From assembly GCA_029946065.1 (NCBI GenBank), contig JAQSDU010000014.1:124001-188000 (forward strand): DNA of 64,000 bases, written 5' to 3'. The notes under the pieces were generated by a model. It worked only from the letters and a program-made list of their open reading frames with translations, searched no databases and was not told the origin of the DNA. Numbering within the stretch: position 1 is the stretch's first letter; each line of letters starts with the position of its first letter. Source of the stretch: Flavobacterium sp. Its GTDB lineage: Bacteria > Bacteroidota > Bacteroidia > Flavobacteriales > Flavobacteriaceae. Position numbers and translations under genes: made by a program. Shown piece by piece: positions 1 to 8,588 of the stretch.

Positions 1-28
1 TTTCCAGAACCAATCAACTTTATTAATT

Positions 29-496
29 ATGGAAAAAATAAAACTCTTGACTTTTACGGTCATCGCCCTTCTCCTGCTCAACCTTAGCACATTGGGTTTC
101 CTTATTTTCTCTGGCAATGACAATGGGCCTCATGACCGCCCAAGAAGACCTGAACCCAAAGATATTATCATTAAGAAGCTACATTTTGACAAACAACAGC
201 AAGCCGATTACCAAAAACTCATTCGCTGGCACCGCAGCAACATTACGGCACTCGACGATAGTATCATGTTGTCACGCAATGCACTTTACCGCCAGTTGTC
301 GGCTACAACAACCAACAAAAAAACCATTGATAGTCTGACAGAACAGATTTCAATCTATCAACATGAGGTAGAAACCACGCACTTTCGCCATTTTACCGAC
401 ATTAAAAAACTTTGCCGCCCGGAGCAACAAGCAGATTTTGATGCATTGACATTGGAACTCTCAAGTTTGTTTTCAGCGCATAAGCCACGACCGTAA
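29..496 (+). CDS. Spy/CpxP-like periplasmic helical protein
   Basis: A 155-residue protein with one hydrophobic segment at residues 5-28 that acts as an uncleaved anchor or signal peptide. A Pro/Arg-rich linker (HDRPRRPEP) follows, then a charged, Gln-rich helical domain. The size, the N-terminal anchor and the helical 'PEQQADFDAL'-type C-terminus resemble periplasmic sensor/chaperone proteins of the Spy/CpxP group. In Bacteroidetes these often lie behind an ECF sigma factor and an anti-sigma gene. Any such partner would lie upstream of the window, because only 28 bases precede this start. The family call comes from overall architecture, not from a diagnostic motif; a clear LTxxQ motif is absent. 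Confidence 0.6.
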   Translation: MEKIKLLTFTVIALLLLNLSTLGFLIFSGNDNGPHDRPRRPEPKDIIIKKLHFDKQQQADYQKLIRWHRSNITALDDSIMLSRNALYRQLSATTTNKKTIDSLTEQISIYQHEVETTHFRHFTDIKKLCRPEQQADFDALTLELSSLFSAHKPRP

Positions 497-553
497 TCAT
501 TTTAGATTTAGATTAATCGTGATTAGTATCCTGAACTTTAAACCCACCAAGCC

Positions 554-1744
554 ATGAAAACCAAAATCATCCTTTTACCCGCATTGTTACTGCTGCTCAA
601 CGCATGTAGTAAAAGTGACGATGACCCGCAAGAGTACATACCTGTTGATCCCTATCCGGCGGTAACAGCTGCTTTTGGTGACAACATCGATTTGGGGAAC
701 CTTGTCAATTATGCCAACCAGCCTATTCCGGTTTATATCACGAAAGACAATACTGTTGGGAATCCAATTACCGACAAAGGGGCGACTTTAGGGCGTATAT
801 TGTTTTATGACAAAAACCTATCCGCCACCAATTCTATTTCCTGTTCTAGCTGCCATATCCAGTATAATGCGTTTGGCGATGCTACTGAGTCAAGCCAAGG
901 TGTCAACGGTGGCACCGCCCGACACGCAATGCGTTTGATCAATTCAAGGTTTGCGGTGGAGCGTAAATTCTTTTGGGATGAAAGGGCTGCGAGCCTAGAA
1001 CTTCAGACGACACAACCCATACAGAACCATATAGAAATGGGCTTTAGCGGCACCAACGGCGACGGAAATATGACTGATTTGCTTGCCAAACTACAGAACA
1101 TTACCTATTATCAGGAATTATTCACTTTTGTGTATGGCGATAACGAAGTAACCGAAACCCGCATACAAAACGCCCTAGCGCAATTTGTTAGGAGCATACA
1201 GTCGTTCGATTCTAAATACGATGCCGGACGGGCTACCGTCAATAACGACGGGCAACCGTTTCCGAACTTCACTCCGCAAGAAAACCAAGGTAAGAACTTG
1301 TTTTTGTCACCACCACAATTCAGCGCAACAGGTTCGCGCACTGGCGGTGGTTTAGGTTGTGCAGGCTGTCATGCGGCACCCGAGTTTGACATCGCGCCCA
1401 ATTCTGGCAACAACGGCATTATTGGAACGCTGGGCAACCTCGCACTACTCGATATTACGAATACCAGAGCGCCGTCGTTACGGAACATCGTCAGGGCCAA
1501 TGGCGGTATTAACGGGCCATTCATGCATACAGCATTGCCAACGCTCCAAGCGGTTATCGACCATTATAACAATATTACCATTGCAGCTGGCAACACCAAT
1601 CTCGACCCAAAATTGCGTCCGAATGGCTTCGGGCAAAAGCTCAACATCACGCCTGACGAAAATGCGGCGCTGATCGCTTTTATACTTACGCTGGATGGGG
1701 CTGATGTTTATACGAATGCAAAATGGAGTTCACCGTTCAATTGA
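554..1744 (+). CDS. Di-haem cytochrome c peroxidase family lipoprotein (MauG/CcpA type)
   Basis: 396 residues. The N-terminus is a lipoprotein signal ending in LNAC with the lipid cysteine at residue 18. The following SKSDDD resembles the acidic lipoprotein export signal described for surface-exposed Bacteroidetes lipoproteins, so the enzyme may face outward. Two c-type haem sites are visible: CSSCH at residues 97-101 and CAGCH at 269-273. This is the two-domain arrangement of bacterial di-haem peroxidases, which reduce H2O2 with electrons from small cytochromes. The phrases 'GRILFYDKNLS' and 'RAPSLRNI' are typical of the family. It stands alone on the plus strand and faces the LRR genes across a shared terminator. 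The exact substrate (H2O2 or a MauG-like protein oxidation) cannot be told from sequence. Confidence 0.9.
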   Translation: MKTKIILLPALLLLLNACSKSDDDPQEYIPVDPYPAVTAAFGDNIDLGNLVNYANQPIPVYITKDNTVGNPITDKGATLGRILFYDKNLSATNSISCSSCHIQYNAFGDATESSQGVNGGTARHAMRLINSRFAVERKFFWDERAASLELQTTQPIQNHIEMGFSGTNGDGNMTDLLAKLQNITYYQELFTFVYGDNEVTETRIQNALAQFVRSIQSFDSKYDAGRATVNNDGQPFPNFTPQENQGKNLFLSPPQFSATGSRTGGGLGCAGCHAAPEFDIAPNSGNNGIIGTLGNLALLDITNTRAPSLRNIVRANGGINGPFMHTALPTLQAVIDHYNNITIAAGNTNLDPKLRPNGFGQKLNITPDENAALIAFILTLDGADVYTNAKWSSPFN

Positions 1745-1771
1745 TTTTAGATTTTAGATTTTAGATTTTTT
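1743..1771 (+). repeat. Heptad tandem repeat GATTTTA at stop codon
   Basis: Three perfect GATTTTA units (1743-1763) and a fourth truncated unit follow one another with period 7. The first unit begins inside the TGA stop of the cytochrome peroxidase gene. It is one of many 7-base patches in this window. Confidence 0.8.
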
Positions 1772-1816
1772 GAAGAAGAGCGGCTTTAGGGCTGCTTTTT
1801 TTTGTGGATTAATGCC

Positions 1817-1851
1817 AACAAAAAACTGCCCGTAATGGGCAGTTTTTTGTT
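1817..1851. terminator. Bidirectional intrinsic terminator
   Basis: A perfect 15-bp stem (1817-1831 with 1837-1851) has core CTGCCC/GGGCAG, loop GTAAT, and A-rich and T-rich flanks on both sides. It lies between the convergent peroxidase gene and the first LRR gene, so it can stop transcripts from either side. Confidence 0.85.
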
Positions 1852-1874
1852 AATTTGAATATCAAAATTCAACA

Positions 1875-4679
1875 TCAATTCTTCACGAATCTTGTAGTTG
1901 AGCTTCCTTTATCAGATGTTATTTTGATAAAATAATTACCCGCTGTAAGACTAGAAACATCAATGCTTTCAATGCCTTTTGCATTTGGAACTACAAGCAC
2001 CAATTGTCCTAAGGTGTTGTAGATACTGATAGATGCCATATGAATTTCTGCCTTCGTCTTAATATTTAAAACTGATGCAGCAGGGTTCGGGTAAACAGTG
2101 AGGTAGTCTTCGAAAGCAAAATCTGGAGTACCGAGATTAGAAAACGCTGTCGTGGCGGTATTGGTCAAGACCGGTGCATTATAATCAAAATAAATGCTTG
2201 CGGTGTTACTAAAAGTATCACCGTTGACCAATGTTGGAAGCGTCTTAATTTTAAAGGCTACATAGCCGTCGTTATTGGCATCGTCGAAGGGAAGATTGAT
2301 GTTTTCAAAAATGAATTCGACTTTATTGGTATTGGTGATGCGCGTCGTAAAATTATGGCTACTACTCAGCGGAACCAAGCTCGACACATCGAATTTTGTC
2401 GTATCGATAAGGTCTTTTACAACTACATTCTCGGCGGCAAAAGTCCCGGTGTTTTCAAAACGGATCAGGTAGTGCACATATTTTCCGGCCATACCGGTAC
2501 CAATCGTGGCGCCTTCCACACAAGTTTTGTCGTTCGGGTCAATAGCCCCCACTGTGGTCTGGATTAAAGTTGAAACGTTATCGGCAGCAGTTTCGTCTGT
2601 CAGGCCAGTAACCGAAGCCGCAAAATGAAGCACATCACCTGCATTGACCGCCGGAGTTTCGGTTGGACCGTTCAGATTCAATTTGACTTTAATATGGATG
2701 GTTTCAAATGGCAAAAGATTGGCAAAATTCCAGTTAAGATTATTCAGTGTCTGCACATCTGGCGCCAAGTCTGCACTTATAAAATCTATTTTATCATCTT
2801 CAAATTCAAAATTCACCGCACCTGATTGCTGAACATTACCTTTATTTTTACAAATGATTTCATAATTGGCATCGAAACCCGGACGGGCTGCCGTTACCGG
2901 TAGCAAAGATACTTCAAGATCATTATGCACACCGTTAGGCGTAATACAGAAGTTCTGGGTCACAGGGCTTGTTTGCGAAGGAAAACTTACAGATACAGAT
3001 GCTGGGTCGATTGTATAATATGATGGATTCTCGATAACCGGGGTAATGGTTGTAGTGCCCGACGAAGTCCCAAGTGCGAAAGTACCAGATGTATTACTGA
3101 TATAATTTCCGGAATATAACCCGCCAGTGACCGCCAATCTTAAAAACGGATAGTAAGGATCGGAAACATCACAGCCATTGTTGTTTACATCTTGTGTCGC
3201 ATGACCGTTTATAGCATAAAAAGTACCTCCTGGTTCAAATGAGCAATAGGAATTTACAGTAGCATTCGGCAGATTATCAACTATTGCTGCAATTGAATCT
3301 ACCTGGCTATCATCGGCACAAATATAAAGAAGGGCCGGATTATTGACTAACTCTACCGTTTCATTTTTGCCGTTTTTGATAAAAAGCTCCTTTAAAATAG
3401 CATTATTATTAAGATAAACATCTGTTAAATTAGGACAATCGGTGAGGTCCAACGCTTCAAGATTATCATCATTATAAATGTTCACAATAAAACCTCCGTT
3501 TACTGTTGTTGAGGCGTAAATTTTAAGCGTTCCGTTGAGTTGCGTAATAGAGCTAATGACTACAGAACCAATCGCAGTATTTCGGATATCAAATATTTTA
3601 AGTGGATTATACAAATAGCCAACGTTAGAAAGCAGAGGACAATTTGATATATTGAAGTTCTCAATATGGCTGTTATTACCAAAAATCTGAAAAGCAAGCG
3701 GACAATTGGACAAATCGACATTCTGTGTGAAATTGTTTTCAAAAACTATTGTCTTTATGCTCGTACTCCCCGCAAGTCCGCTGAATGAAGTCAGTTGATT
3801 GTTTTGCATCTTCACATTTTGTAATACAGGATGTCCGGCAAAGTCAAGGGTAGTGATGCTGTTATGGTCGCAACTAAATATTTTGAGTCCGGTCATCCCT
3901 GAAATATTTAATGCTGTCAGTGAATTATAGGAACAATCCAAGTCGGTTATCGTGGGCTTGTTTGAAACATCTAGCGTAGTGAACAAATTATTGTTGCAAA
4001 AAAGTTTCTGCAACGGAGCCGATCCAAGCAAGAGACTAGTAAGATTATTGAATTGACAATATAATAACGTGAGGCTACTTTGGTTGCTCAAATCCAAAAC
4101 GCTAAGCGTATTATTATTGCAGTATAATGTTAAAAGGTTGATTTGTGCACTAAGATCCAACGAAGATAATTGGTTGTTATTGACCAATAAGGTTTGAATA
4201 GTTGGACTATTATTTAACATCAGTGAAGTAATATAATTTTGCGCACAATTGACAGTCTGAAGCTGCGATTGTGCAGAGAGATCAAGTTCAGTCAAATTAT
4301 TCTGGTTACAACTGAGCGTTGTCAACGCTGACGACGAAGGTAATGCCAACGTCGAAATATGACTATTGGAGCAAAACAAAGTTTGCAAATTGCTTAGTGC
4401 AGATAAATCCAGCGAAGCGATGTTGTTCATATTGCAGTCCAAATAAGTTAAGTTAACAAAATACTCAATTCCTGTTAAATCAGTTAAATTGTAGTTGCTT
4501 ACTGCAATATAAGTAACTGTTGCAGCTTCTTGCTGCGTAACTTCACCATCACCGTTCGGATCTGCATTCCAGTTATTAATGATTGTCTGTTTGAACAGGT
4601 TATCAGGAAAATTAATAACCTGAGCACCCGCTTGTGCACAAACGATAAGAACAAGACTGAACAAGTAAATTTTTTTCAT
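1875..4679 (-). CDS. Leucine-rich-repeat surface protein with T9SS sorting domain (paralogue 1)
   Basis: 934 residues from the ATG at 4679. The 13 upstream residues in the open frame are rejected because the signal peptide MKKIYLFSLVLIVCAQAGAQ starts here and the -7 box is at 4696-4703. After an EF-like 'DPNGDGEVTQQEA', about 400 residues are built of short irregular leucine-rich repeats (unit like 'LxxLxCxxNxLTxLDLS'). These are the Bacteroidetes type with Asn ladders. A conserved Ig-like/DUF11-type region follows ('DPNDKTCVEG', 'VHYLIRFENTGT', 'SNTASIYFDYN'). The C-terminal ~75 residues are a type A T9SS sorting domain (YPNPA, 'YNTLGQLV', 'GNYFIKI'). Secretion to the cell surface or outside is inferred; ligands are unknown. 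It is a tandem paralogue of the next gene. Confidence 0.88.
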   Translation of the reverse strand: MKKIYLFSLVLIVCAQAGAQVINFPDNLFKQTIINNWNADPNGDGEVTQQEAATVTYIAVSNYNLTDLTGIEYFVNLTYLDCNMNNIASLDLSALSNLQTLFCSNSHISTLALPSSSALTTLSCNQNNLTELDLSAQSQLQTVNCAQNYITSLMLNNSPTIQTLLVNNNQLSSLDLSAQINLLTLYCNNNTLSVLDLSNQSSLTLLYCQFNNLTSLLLGSAPLQKLFCNNNLFTTLDVSNKPTITDLDCSYNSLTALNISGMTGLKIFSCDHNSITTLDFAGHPVLQNVKMQNNQLTSFSGLAGSTSIKTIVFENNFTQNVDLSNCPLAFQIFGNNSHIENFNISNCPLLSNVGYLYNPLKIFDIRNTAIGSVVISSITQLNGTLKIYASTTVNGGFIVNIYNDDNLEALDLTDCPNLTDVYLNNNAILKELFIKNGKNETVELVNNPALLYICADDSQVDSIAAIVDNLPNATVNSYCSFEPGGTFYAINGHATQDVNNNGCDVSDPYYPFLRLAVTGGLYSGNYISNTSGTFALGTSSGTTTITPVIENPSYYTIDPASVSVSFPSQTSPVTQNFCITPNGVHNDLEVSLLPVTAARPGFDANYEIICKNKGNVQQSGAVNFEFEDDKIDFISADLAPDVQTLNNLNWNFANLLPFETIHIKVKLNLNGPTETPAVNAGDVLHFAASVTGLTDETAADNVSTLIQTTVGAIDPNDKTCVEGATIGTGMAGKYVHYLIRFENTGTFAAENVVVKDLIDTTKFDVSSLVPLSSSHNFTTRITNTNKVEFIFENINLPFDDANNDGYVAFKIKTLPTLVNGDTFSNTASIYFDYNAPVLTNTATTAFSNLGTPDFAFEDYLTVYPNPAASVLNIKTKAEIHMASISIYNTLGQLVLVVPNAKGIESIDVSSLTAGNYFIKITSDKGSSTTRFVKN

Positions 4680-4695
4680 AACAAGGTGTTTATTG

Positions 4696-4723
4696 CAAAT
4701 ATAAAATGAAAAGCCCAATACAA
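4696..4723 (-). promoter_or_regulatory. Promoter of LRR gene 1
   Basis: Read on the minus strand: TTG (4723-4721), 17-base spacer, TATATTTG (4703-4696), with the ATG 16 bases further at 4679. It matches the Bacteroidetes TTG-N17-23-TANNTTTG consensus and supports the chosen start. Confidence 0.6.
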
Positions 4724-4950
4724 TTACTATTTATTCGTTAAAATACTAAAATCCAATGCGGTATAATAAAATACAGTTGGTTAACCGGTCGCAATTGATC
4801 GTGAGCGTAAAATGGTGCTATTCGAAATACTACATACTGCTTTACAAGCGCTTCAGGCTGTTTTCATCCACGTATAACAATATGGCGCATAGTCAGTAAA
4901 TACCAGATACACAATACTATCAGAAAAAAGGCTGCGCTTTTTACGATTGA
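4724..4950. other. Spacer between LRR paralogues, no gene seen
   Basis: The spacer 4680-5011 holds the promoter of LRR gene 1 and the terminator of LRR gene 2. The rest has no convincing gene. A 21-codon frame at 4812-4877 has no ribosome site or codon signal. An imperfect A/T-flanked hairpin around 4922-4942 may add to termination. Confidence 0.5.
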
Positions 4951-4980
4951 TAAAAATAAAAAACTGCCCGTAATGGACAG
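4951..4980 (-). terminator. Terminator of LRR gene 2
   Basis: On the minus strand the hairpin CTGTCC-attac-GGGCAG is followed by six Ts. It is a decayed copy of the perfect terminator at 1817-1851 (same CTGCCCGTAAT core), so the paralogues were duplicated together with their 3' flank. Confidence 0.55.
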
Positions 4981-5011
4981 CCTTTTTTAATTTCAATATC
5001 AAATTTCAATA

Positions 5012-7954
5012 TCAATTCTTCACGAATCTTGTATTTGAGTTTCCTTTATCAGAAGTGATTTTTATGAAATAATTGCCCGTTGTAAGGCTAGAAACATCAA
5101 TGCTTTCAATGCCTTTTGCATTTGGAACTACAAGTACCAATTGCCCTAAAGTGTTGTAAATATTGATGGCCGTCAGGTTGATATCAGTTTTCGCCTTGAT
5201 ATTCAAAATTTCTTTTGCCGGATTTGGATATAACGTGAAATAATTGTCAAAAATAAAATCATCTGTACCCAACACCGCTAATGTTGTTGTCGCAGTATTA
5301 GTCACAATTGGCACATTATAATCAAAATAGATACTTGCGGTATTGCTGAAGGTATCACCGTTGACCAATGTTGGAAGCGTCTTAATTTTAAAAGCTACAT
5401 AGCCGTCGTTATTTGCATCGTCGAACGGAAGATTGATATTTTCGAAAATGAATTCTACATTATTGGTATTGGTGATGCGGGTGGTAAAGGATCCGCTTCC
5501 GTCAATAGGGACAAGGCTGGATACGGCAAATTTTGTCGTGTCGATCATGTCTTTCACAACAATATTATGCGCGTTGGCCGTACCGGTGTTTTCAAAACGG
5601 ATCAGGTAATGCACGAATTTTCCGGCCATGTCTGGGTTAATTGTTGCGCCTTCAAGACACGTTTTATCGTTCGGATCGAATGAATTAACCACAATCTGAT
5701 TTAGTGAAAACACATTGTCCAAAGGCATTTCGTCTGTCTGGACAGTGCTAACAGAAGCCGCATAATTAAGGATTTCGCCTCCAACAAGCGGTGGAGTAGC
5801 TGTAGGCAAATTTAATGTAAACGTCGCATAGTAAACTGCCTTTTGGGTAGGTGATAAATCAGTAAAATTCCAAGACAGCGTTCCGGTTCCCTGATTACTC
5901 ACTGTAGGAATAGCGCTTGTAAAACTTTGCAAAGCTGGATCAAATTGTAAGGTAATTGTACCCGAAGCCATCTGGTTTCCTTTATTTTTACAAATTATTT
6001 CGAAAGAACATGGCACTCCGGGACTAGACGCTGTCACAGGGAAAATGACTATTTCTACGTCAGGGTGAACCCCATTTGCCGCAATACAAAAGTTTTTGAT
6101 ATACGGATTGGCCGCACTCGGAAATGTAACGGTAAATGCAGGTGGGGATACGGTAAAATAAGTCGGATTTTCAAATGCGGGTGTTATGGTATGCGTGCCT
6201 GCCTGAACCGGAATATTGTATTGTCCGGCATTATTCGAAATAAGACTACCGGTAGCAGCACTACTGGAAATGTTATAACGCAAACCTGAAAATATCTGAT
6301 CAGAGGCGTCGCAGCCGTTACCATTTGCATCAAAAGTATTATTACCCTGAATTGTATAAAAAGTTCCTCCGGGCGTAAATGTGCAATAGGAATTGATTAC
6401 TACACTGCTTGGTATGTTTTGCAAAAAACAGCAACTTTCAACTTCAGCTTCATCAGCACAGATATATTGAGCGCTTAACGTCACAAAACTGGTAGTGCTC
6501 CCATTTTTAACATTCATCGAAATCAAAGGGTTATCGCTCGCTTCAATATATCCCATTATCGGTCCGCTATCAGATAGATCTAACGTTGTTAATTGATTAT
6601 TATTAACCCTTAATTCATGAGTAGTCGAATTGGAGAATACAAAATCAGATATAGCGCAGTTACTAAAGTTAACCGTTCCACGAGTACAATTCAGAATATG
6701 AACACTCGTTAACAAAGGACAATAGGAAAAATTCAGGTCGCCATAAGAGCCAATATTAGTGAGTGTTATAGCTGTAAAAGGATTTCCAACAAGACTAATA
6801 CTAGCTGTTGTATGTAAATTGGGTACTGCCGTGAGGTTACAATAATCACCTGTTATATCAGTAGTATTAAAATTGGCAAAATCCATCGATGTCAGTGGAT
6901 TATAAGAAAAATCCAGCGTATTAATTACAGCAGTATTGGATACGTTGAGCGATGTCAGATTGTTATGACTACAATTCACAGTTGAATTGTAAACGCCTGA
7001 AAAATTTAGATTTGTTAGCAGATTGTCATTTATCTTTAGAGAAGAGAGAGAGGGAAATATACTCGGATTATACGATGTTAAAAGATTTTCACTAAGATCC
7101 ACCCCCCCTTGATTCATTGGCACTCCTGAAGCGCTAAAGCTTGATAATTGACAATTAGCCGCAGCAAAACTATACAAGTTTGGCATTGCCGACAAGTTAA
7201 TTGAATTTAATGGATTCTCACTTACGTTCAAATAAGTAACGTTTTGTATCCCAGTTGGCATCGCACTAAGGTTGTTATTGGAACAATTAAGAGTATTAAT
7301 GTTGAGTCCCGTGCAATCCAGACTGCTCAATTGGTTGTTACTACAGTCTAGTGTATTAATGTTGAGTCCCGTGCAATTCAGGCTACTCAATTGGTTGTTA
7401 CTGCAGTCTAAGGTCGTAAGGGCTGTTAGCGACGACAAGTCGATAGTAGTGAGGAGTCCACCGCTGCACTTCAATGTAACCACTTGATTCAAACCCGAAA
7501 TATTCAACGTTGACAGCTGGCTGTTGGTAACTTCAACATCCAGAAGTAATGGATTTGAAGTGAGATTTAAACTCCCAACAGGTGTGTTAAGGAATAATAA
7601 ATGCTTGAGATTCGAAAACGGCGTCATACTGATATTAGTCACCAATTCGTTGTTAATGGTCAGCGAAGTAAGGGAAGTGAAATATTCTATTCCGTCAACG
7701 ACCGAAAATTTTTGCGCTACAACGGCTGTAAAAAGGTATAGCTGATATACAGCCTGCGCCTCACTAACCTGAATTTCGCCGTCATTATTGGAGTCGATTT
7801 TGATAAAAAGGCCTGCGCTATTTTTGGCAACGAACACGCTTGGCGACGAGGCCATAAGCGCTGCCTTAAATTTAGGATCAGAAAAAGTGATTGTCTGGGC
7901 TTTTGTCACCGAAATCAGGCACAACACCATTAGGAAAGTGTAAAAATGCTTCAT
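5012..7954 (-). CDS. Leucine-rich-repeat surface protein with T9SS sorting domain (paralogue 2)
   Basis: 980 residues from the ATG at 7954 (MKHFYTFLMVLCLISVTKAQ, a clear signal peptide). The longer open frame starts inside the promoter. The domain order is as in paralogue 1: an EF-like segment ('KIDSNNDGEIQVSEAQAVY'), about 420 residues of LRR with units such as 'INTLDCSNNQLSSL', a Cys-containing linker, a DUF11-like 'DPNDKTCLEG' region, and a type A T9SS sorting domain. The last ~200 residues are nearly identical to paralogue 1 while the LRR parts have diverged strongly. Two adjacent LRR units come from a recent 60-bp DNA duplication (7293-7412). Surface location is inferred from the signals; the binding partner is unknown. 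Confidence 0.88.
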   Translation of the reverse strand: MKHFYTFLMVLCLISVTKAQTITFSDPKFKAALMASSPSVFVAKNSAGLFIKIDSNNDGEIQVSEAQAVYQLYLFTAVVAQKFSVVDGIEYFTSLTSLTINNELVTNISMTPFSNLKHLLFLNTPVGSLNLTSNPLLLDVEVTNSQLSTLNISGLNQVVTLKCSGGLLTTIDLSSLTALTTLDCSNNQLSSLNCTGLNINTLDCSNNQLSSLDCTGLNINTLNCSNNNLSAMPTGIQNVTYLNVSENPLNSINLSAMPNLYSFAAANCQLSSFSASGVPMNQGGVDLSENLLTSYNPSIFPSLSSLKINDNLLTNLNFSGVYNSTVNCSHNNLTSLNVSNTAVINTLDFSYNPLTSMDFANFNTTDITGDYCNLTAVPNLHTTASISLVGNPFTAITLTNIGSYGDLNFSYCPLLTSVHILNCTRGTVNFSNCAISDFVFSNSTTHELRVNNNQLTTLDLSDSGPIMGYIEASDNPLISMNVKNGSTTSFVTLSAQYICADEAEVESCCFLQNIPSSVVINSYCTFTPGGTFYTIQGNNTFDANGNGCDASDQIFSGLRYNISSSAATGSLISNNAGQYNIPVQAGTHTITPAFENPTYFTVSPPAFTVTFPSAANPYIKNFCIAANGVHPDVEIVIFPVTASSPGVPCSFEIICKNKGNQMASGTITLQFDPALQSFTSAIPTVSNQGTGTLSWNFTDLSPTQKAVYYATFTLNLPTATPPLVGGEILNYAASVSTVQTDEMPLDNVFSLNQIVVNSFDPNDKTCLEGATINPDMAGKFVHYLIRFENTGTANAHNIVVKDMIDTTKFAVSSLVPIDGSGSFTTRITNTNNVEFIFENINLPFDDANNDGYVAFKIKTLPTLVNGDTFSNTASIYFDYNVPIVTNTATTTLAVLGTDDFIFDNYFTLYPNPAKEILNIKAKTDINLTAINIYNTLGQLVLVVPNAKGIESIDVSSLTTGNYFIKITSDKGNSNTRFVKN
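7293..7412. repeat. Exact-period 60-bp tandem duplication in LRR region
   Basis: 7293-7352 and 7353-7412 differ at only a few bases. They encode two 20-residue LRR units in frame (LNCTGLNINTLDCSNNQLSS-like), so the repeat number can change without a frameshift. Confidence 0.85.
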
Positions 7955-7973
7955 ATTATGTCTGTTAGTGTCG

Positions 7974-8002
7974 TAAATATAAGGAAACCAAACAACAAAC
8001 AA
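7974..8002 (-). promoter_or_regulatory. Promoter of LRR gene 2
   Basis: Minus strand: TTG (8002-8000), 18-base spacer, TATATTTA (7981-7974), one mismatch to TANNTTTG, with the ATG 19 bases downstream. The -33 element touches the T-tract of the preceding gene's terminator. Confidence 0.5.
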
Positions 8003-8028
8003 TAAAAAAGCCCTGCAATTGCAAGGCT
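8001..8028 (-). terminator. Terminator of the GIY-YIG-like gene
   Basis: Palindromic stem 8009-8028 (AGCC.TGCAA/TTGCA.GGCT, one mismatch). On the minus strand it is followed by a T-run (8008-8004), directly after the stop at 8038. Confidence 0.6.
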
Positions 8029-8037
8029 AAATCTTAT

Positions 8038-8466
8038 TTAAAACGCCACATTCCATCGTGGCAATTTTCCATTCTCATCCAAGAAATTTTGCAATGCCTG
8101 TCCTTCGGCGAAAGTTGGGATCACTTTGTTTTTGGCATTGAAAGTTTCATACCAAACAACTTCGAGTCTTTCGATGTTTTCTTTTTTCATTTGTGCCGGC
8201 CAGGAATATTTACGACCTGTTTTAGCAAATTGTTGGCCTTCGACGATCTTGTCGTATAATCCGCCGTTTTTGCTTTTTAAAGTGCCATCGTTTTGAACCG
8301 TTCCGGTTGAACCCACCATAATGAGCTCTTTTTCTTCGCCTTCAACGGCATATACCAAAAATATGCCACTCCCCGACTCCGGTGCGTTGCAAACTTCTTC
8401 AAGGCTGTCGTCTTGTGAAAAAGTGAAGCTTTTGGTGGTTTTGAATTTCTTTAATTCTTTGTACAT
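8038..8466 (-). CDS. Small protein with GIY-YIG-like N-terminus
   Basis: 142 residues, no signal peptide, likely cytoplasmic. The segment 'GIFLVYA' followed about 11 residues later by 'MVGSTG' has the spacing and shape of the paired GIY and YIG strands of GIY-YIG nucleases. The 'GGLYDKIVEGQQF' and 'WYETFN' segments could be the following helix and strand. The catalytic Arg/Glu pair is not obvious, so nuclease activity is only a suggestion. It lies downstream of sucD with its own terminator. I do not recognise a gene name, and it may be a conserved Bacteroidetes protein of unknown function. Confidence 0.65.
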   Translation of the reverse strand: MYKELKKFKTTKSFTFSQDDSLEEVCNAPESGSGIFLVYAVEGEEKELIMVGSTGTVQNDGTLKSKNGGLYDKIVEGQQFAKTGRKYSWPAQMKKENIERLEVVWYETFNAKNKVIPTFAEGQALQNFLDENGKLPRWNVAF

Positions 8467-8506
8467 AATTAGAAAATTTGAAAATTAGACAATTAGATAA
8501 TAGCTA
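8467..8506. repeat. Octad tandem repeat (AATTAGAA type)
   Basis: Five consecutive 8-base units (AATTAGAA, AATTTGAA, AATTAGAC, AATTAGAT, AATAGCTA). They begin on the base next to the start codon of the minus-strand 142-residue gene. Confidence 0.7.
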
Positions 8507-8520
8507 ACTGCCGCTTATAA

Positions 8521-8555
8521 TTAAAAACTCCGTTTCCGACAGTTCGAAAACGGAG
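8521..8555 (-). terminator. sucD terminator
   Basis: Stem of 12 bp with one mismatch (8528-8539 with 8544-8555), loop of 4, and T-tract on the minus strand (8527-8521). It lies just downstream of the sucD stop. Confidence 0.75.
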
Positions 8556-8588
8556 CTTTGGAATTTATTATTTGGTTTTTGGAATTTA
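8556..8588 (-). repeat. Heptad tandem repeat (AAATTCC type) at sucD stop
   Basis: On the minus strand the units AAATTCC, AAAAACC, AAATAAT, AAATTCC follow with period 7, starting at the second base of the TAA stop and running into the terminator stem. Confidence 0.7.

Noticed and set aside
4812..4877. 21-codon frame in the LRR spacer
   Set aside because: Too short, no ribosome site, and no codon or family evidence.
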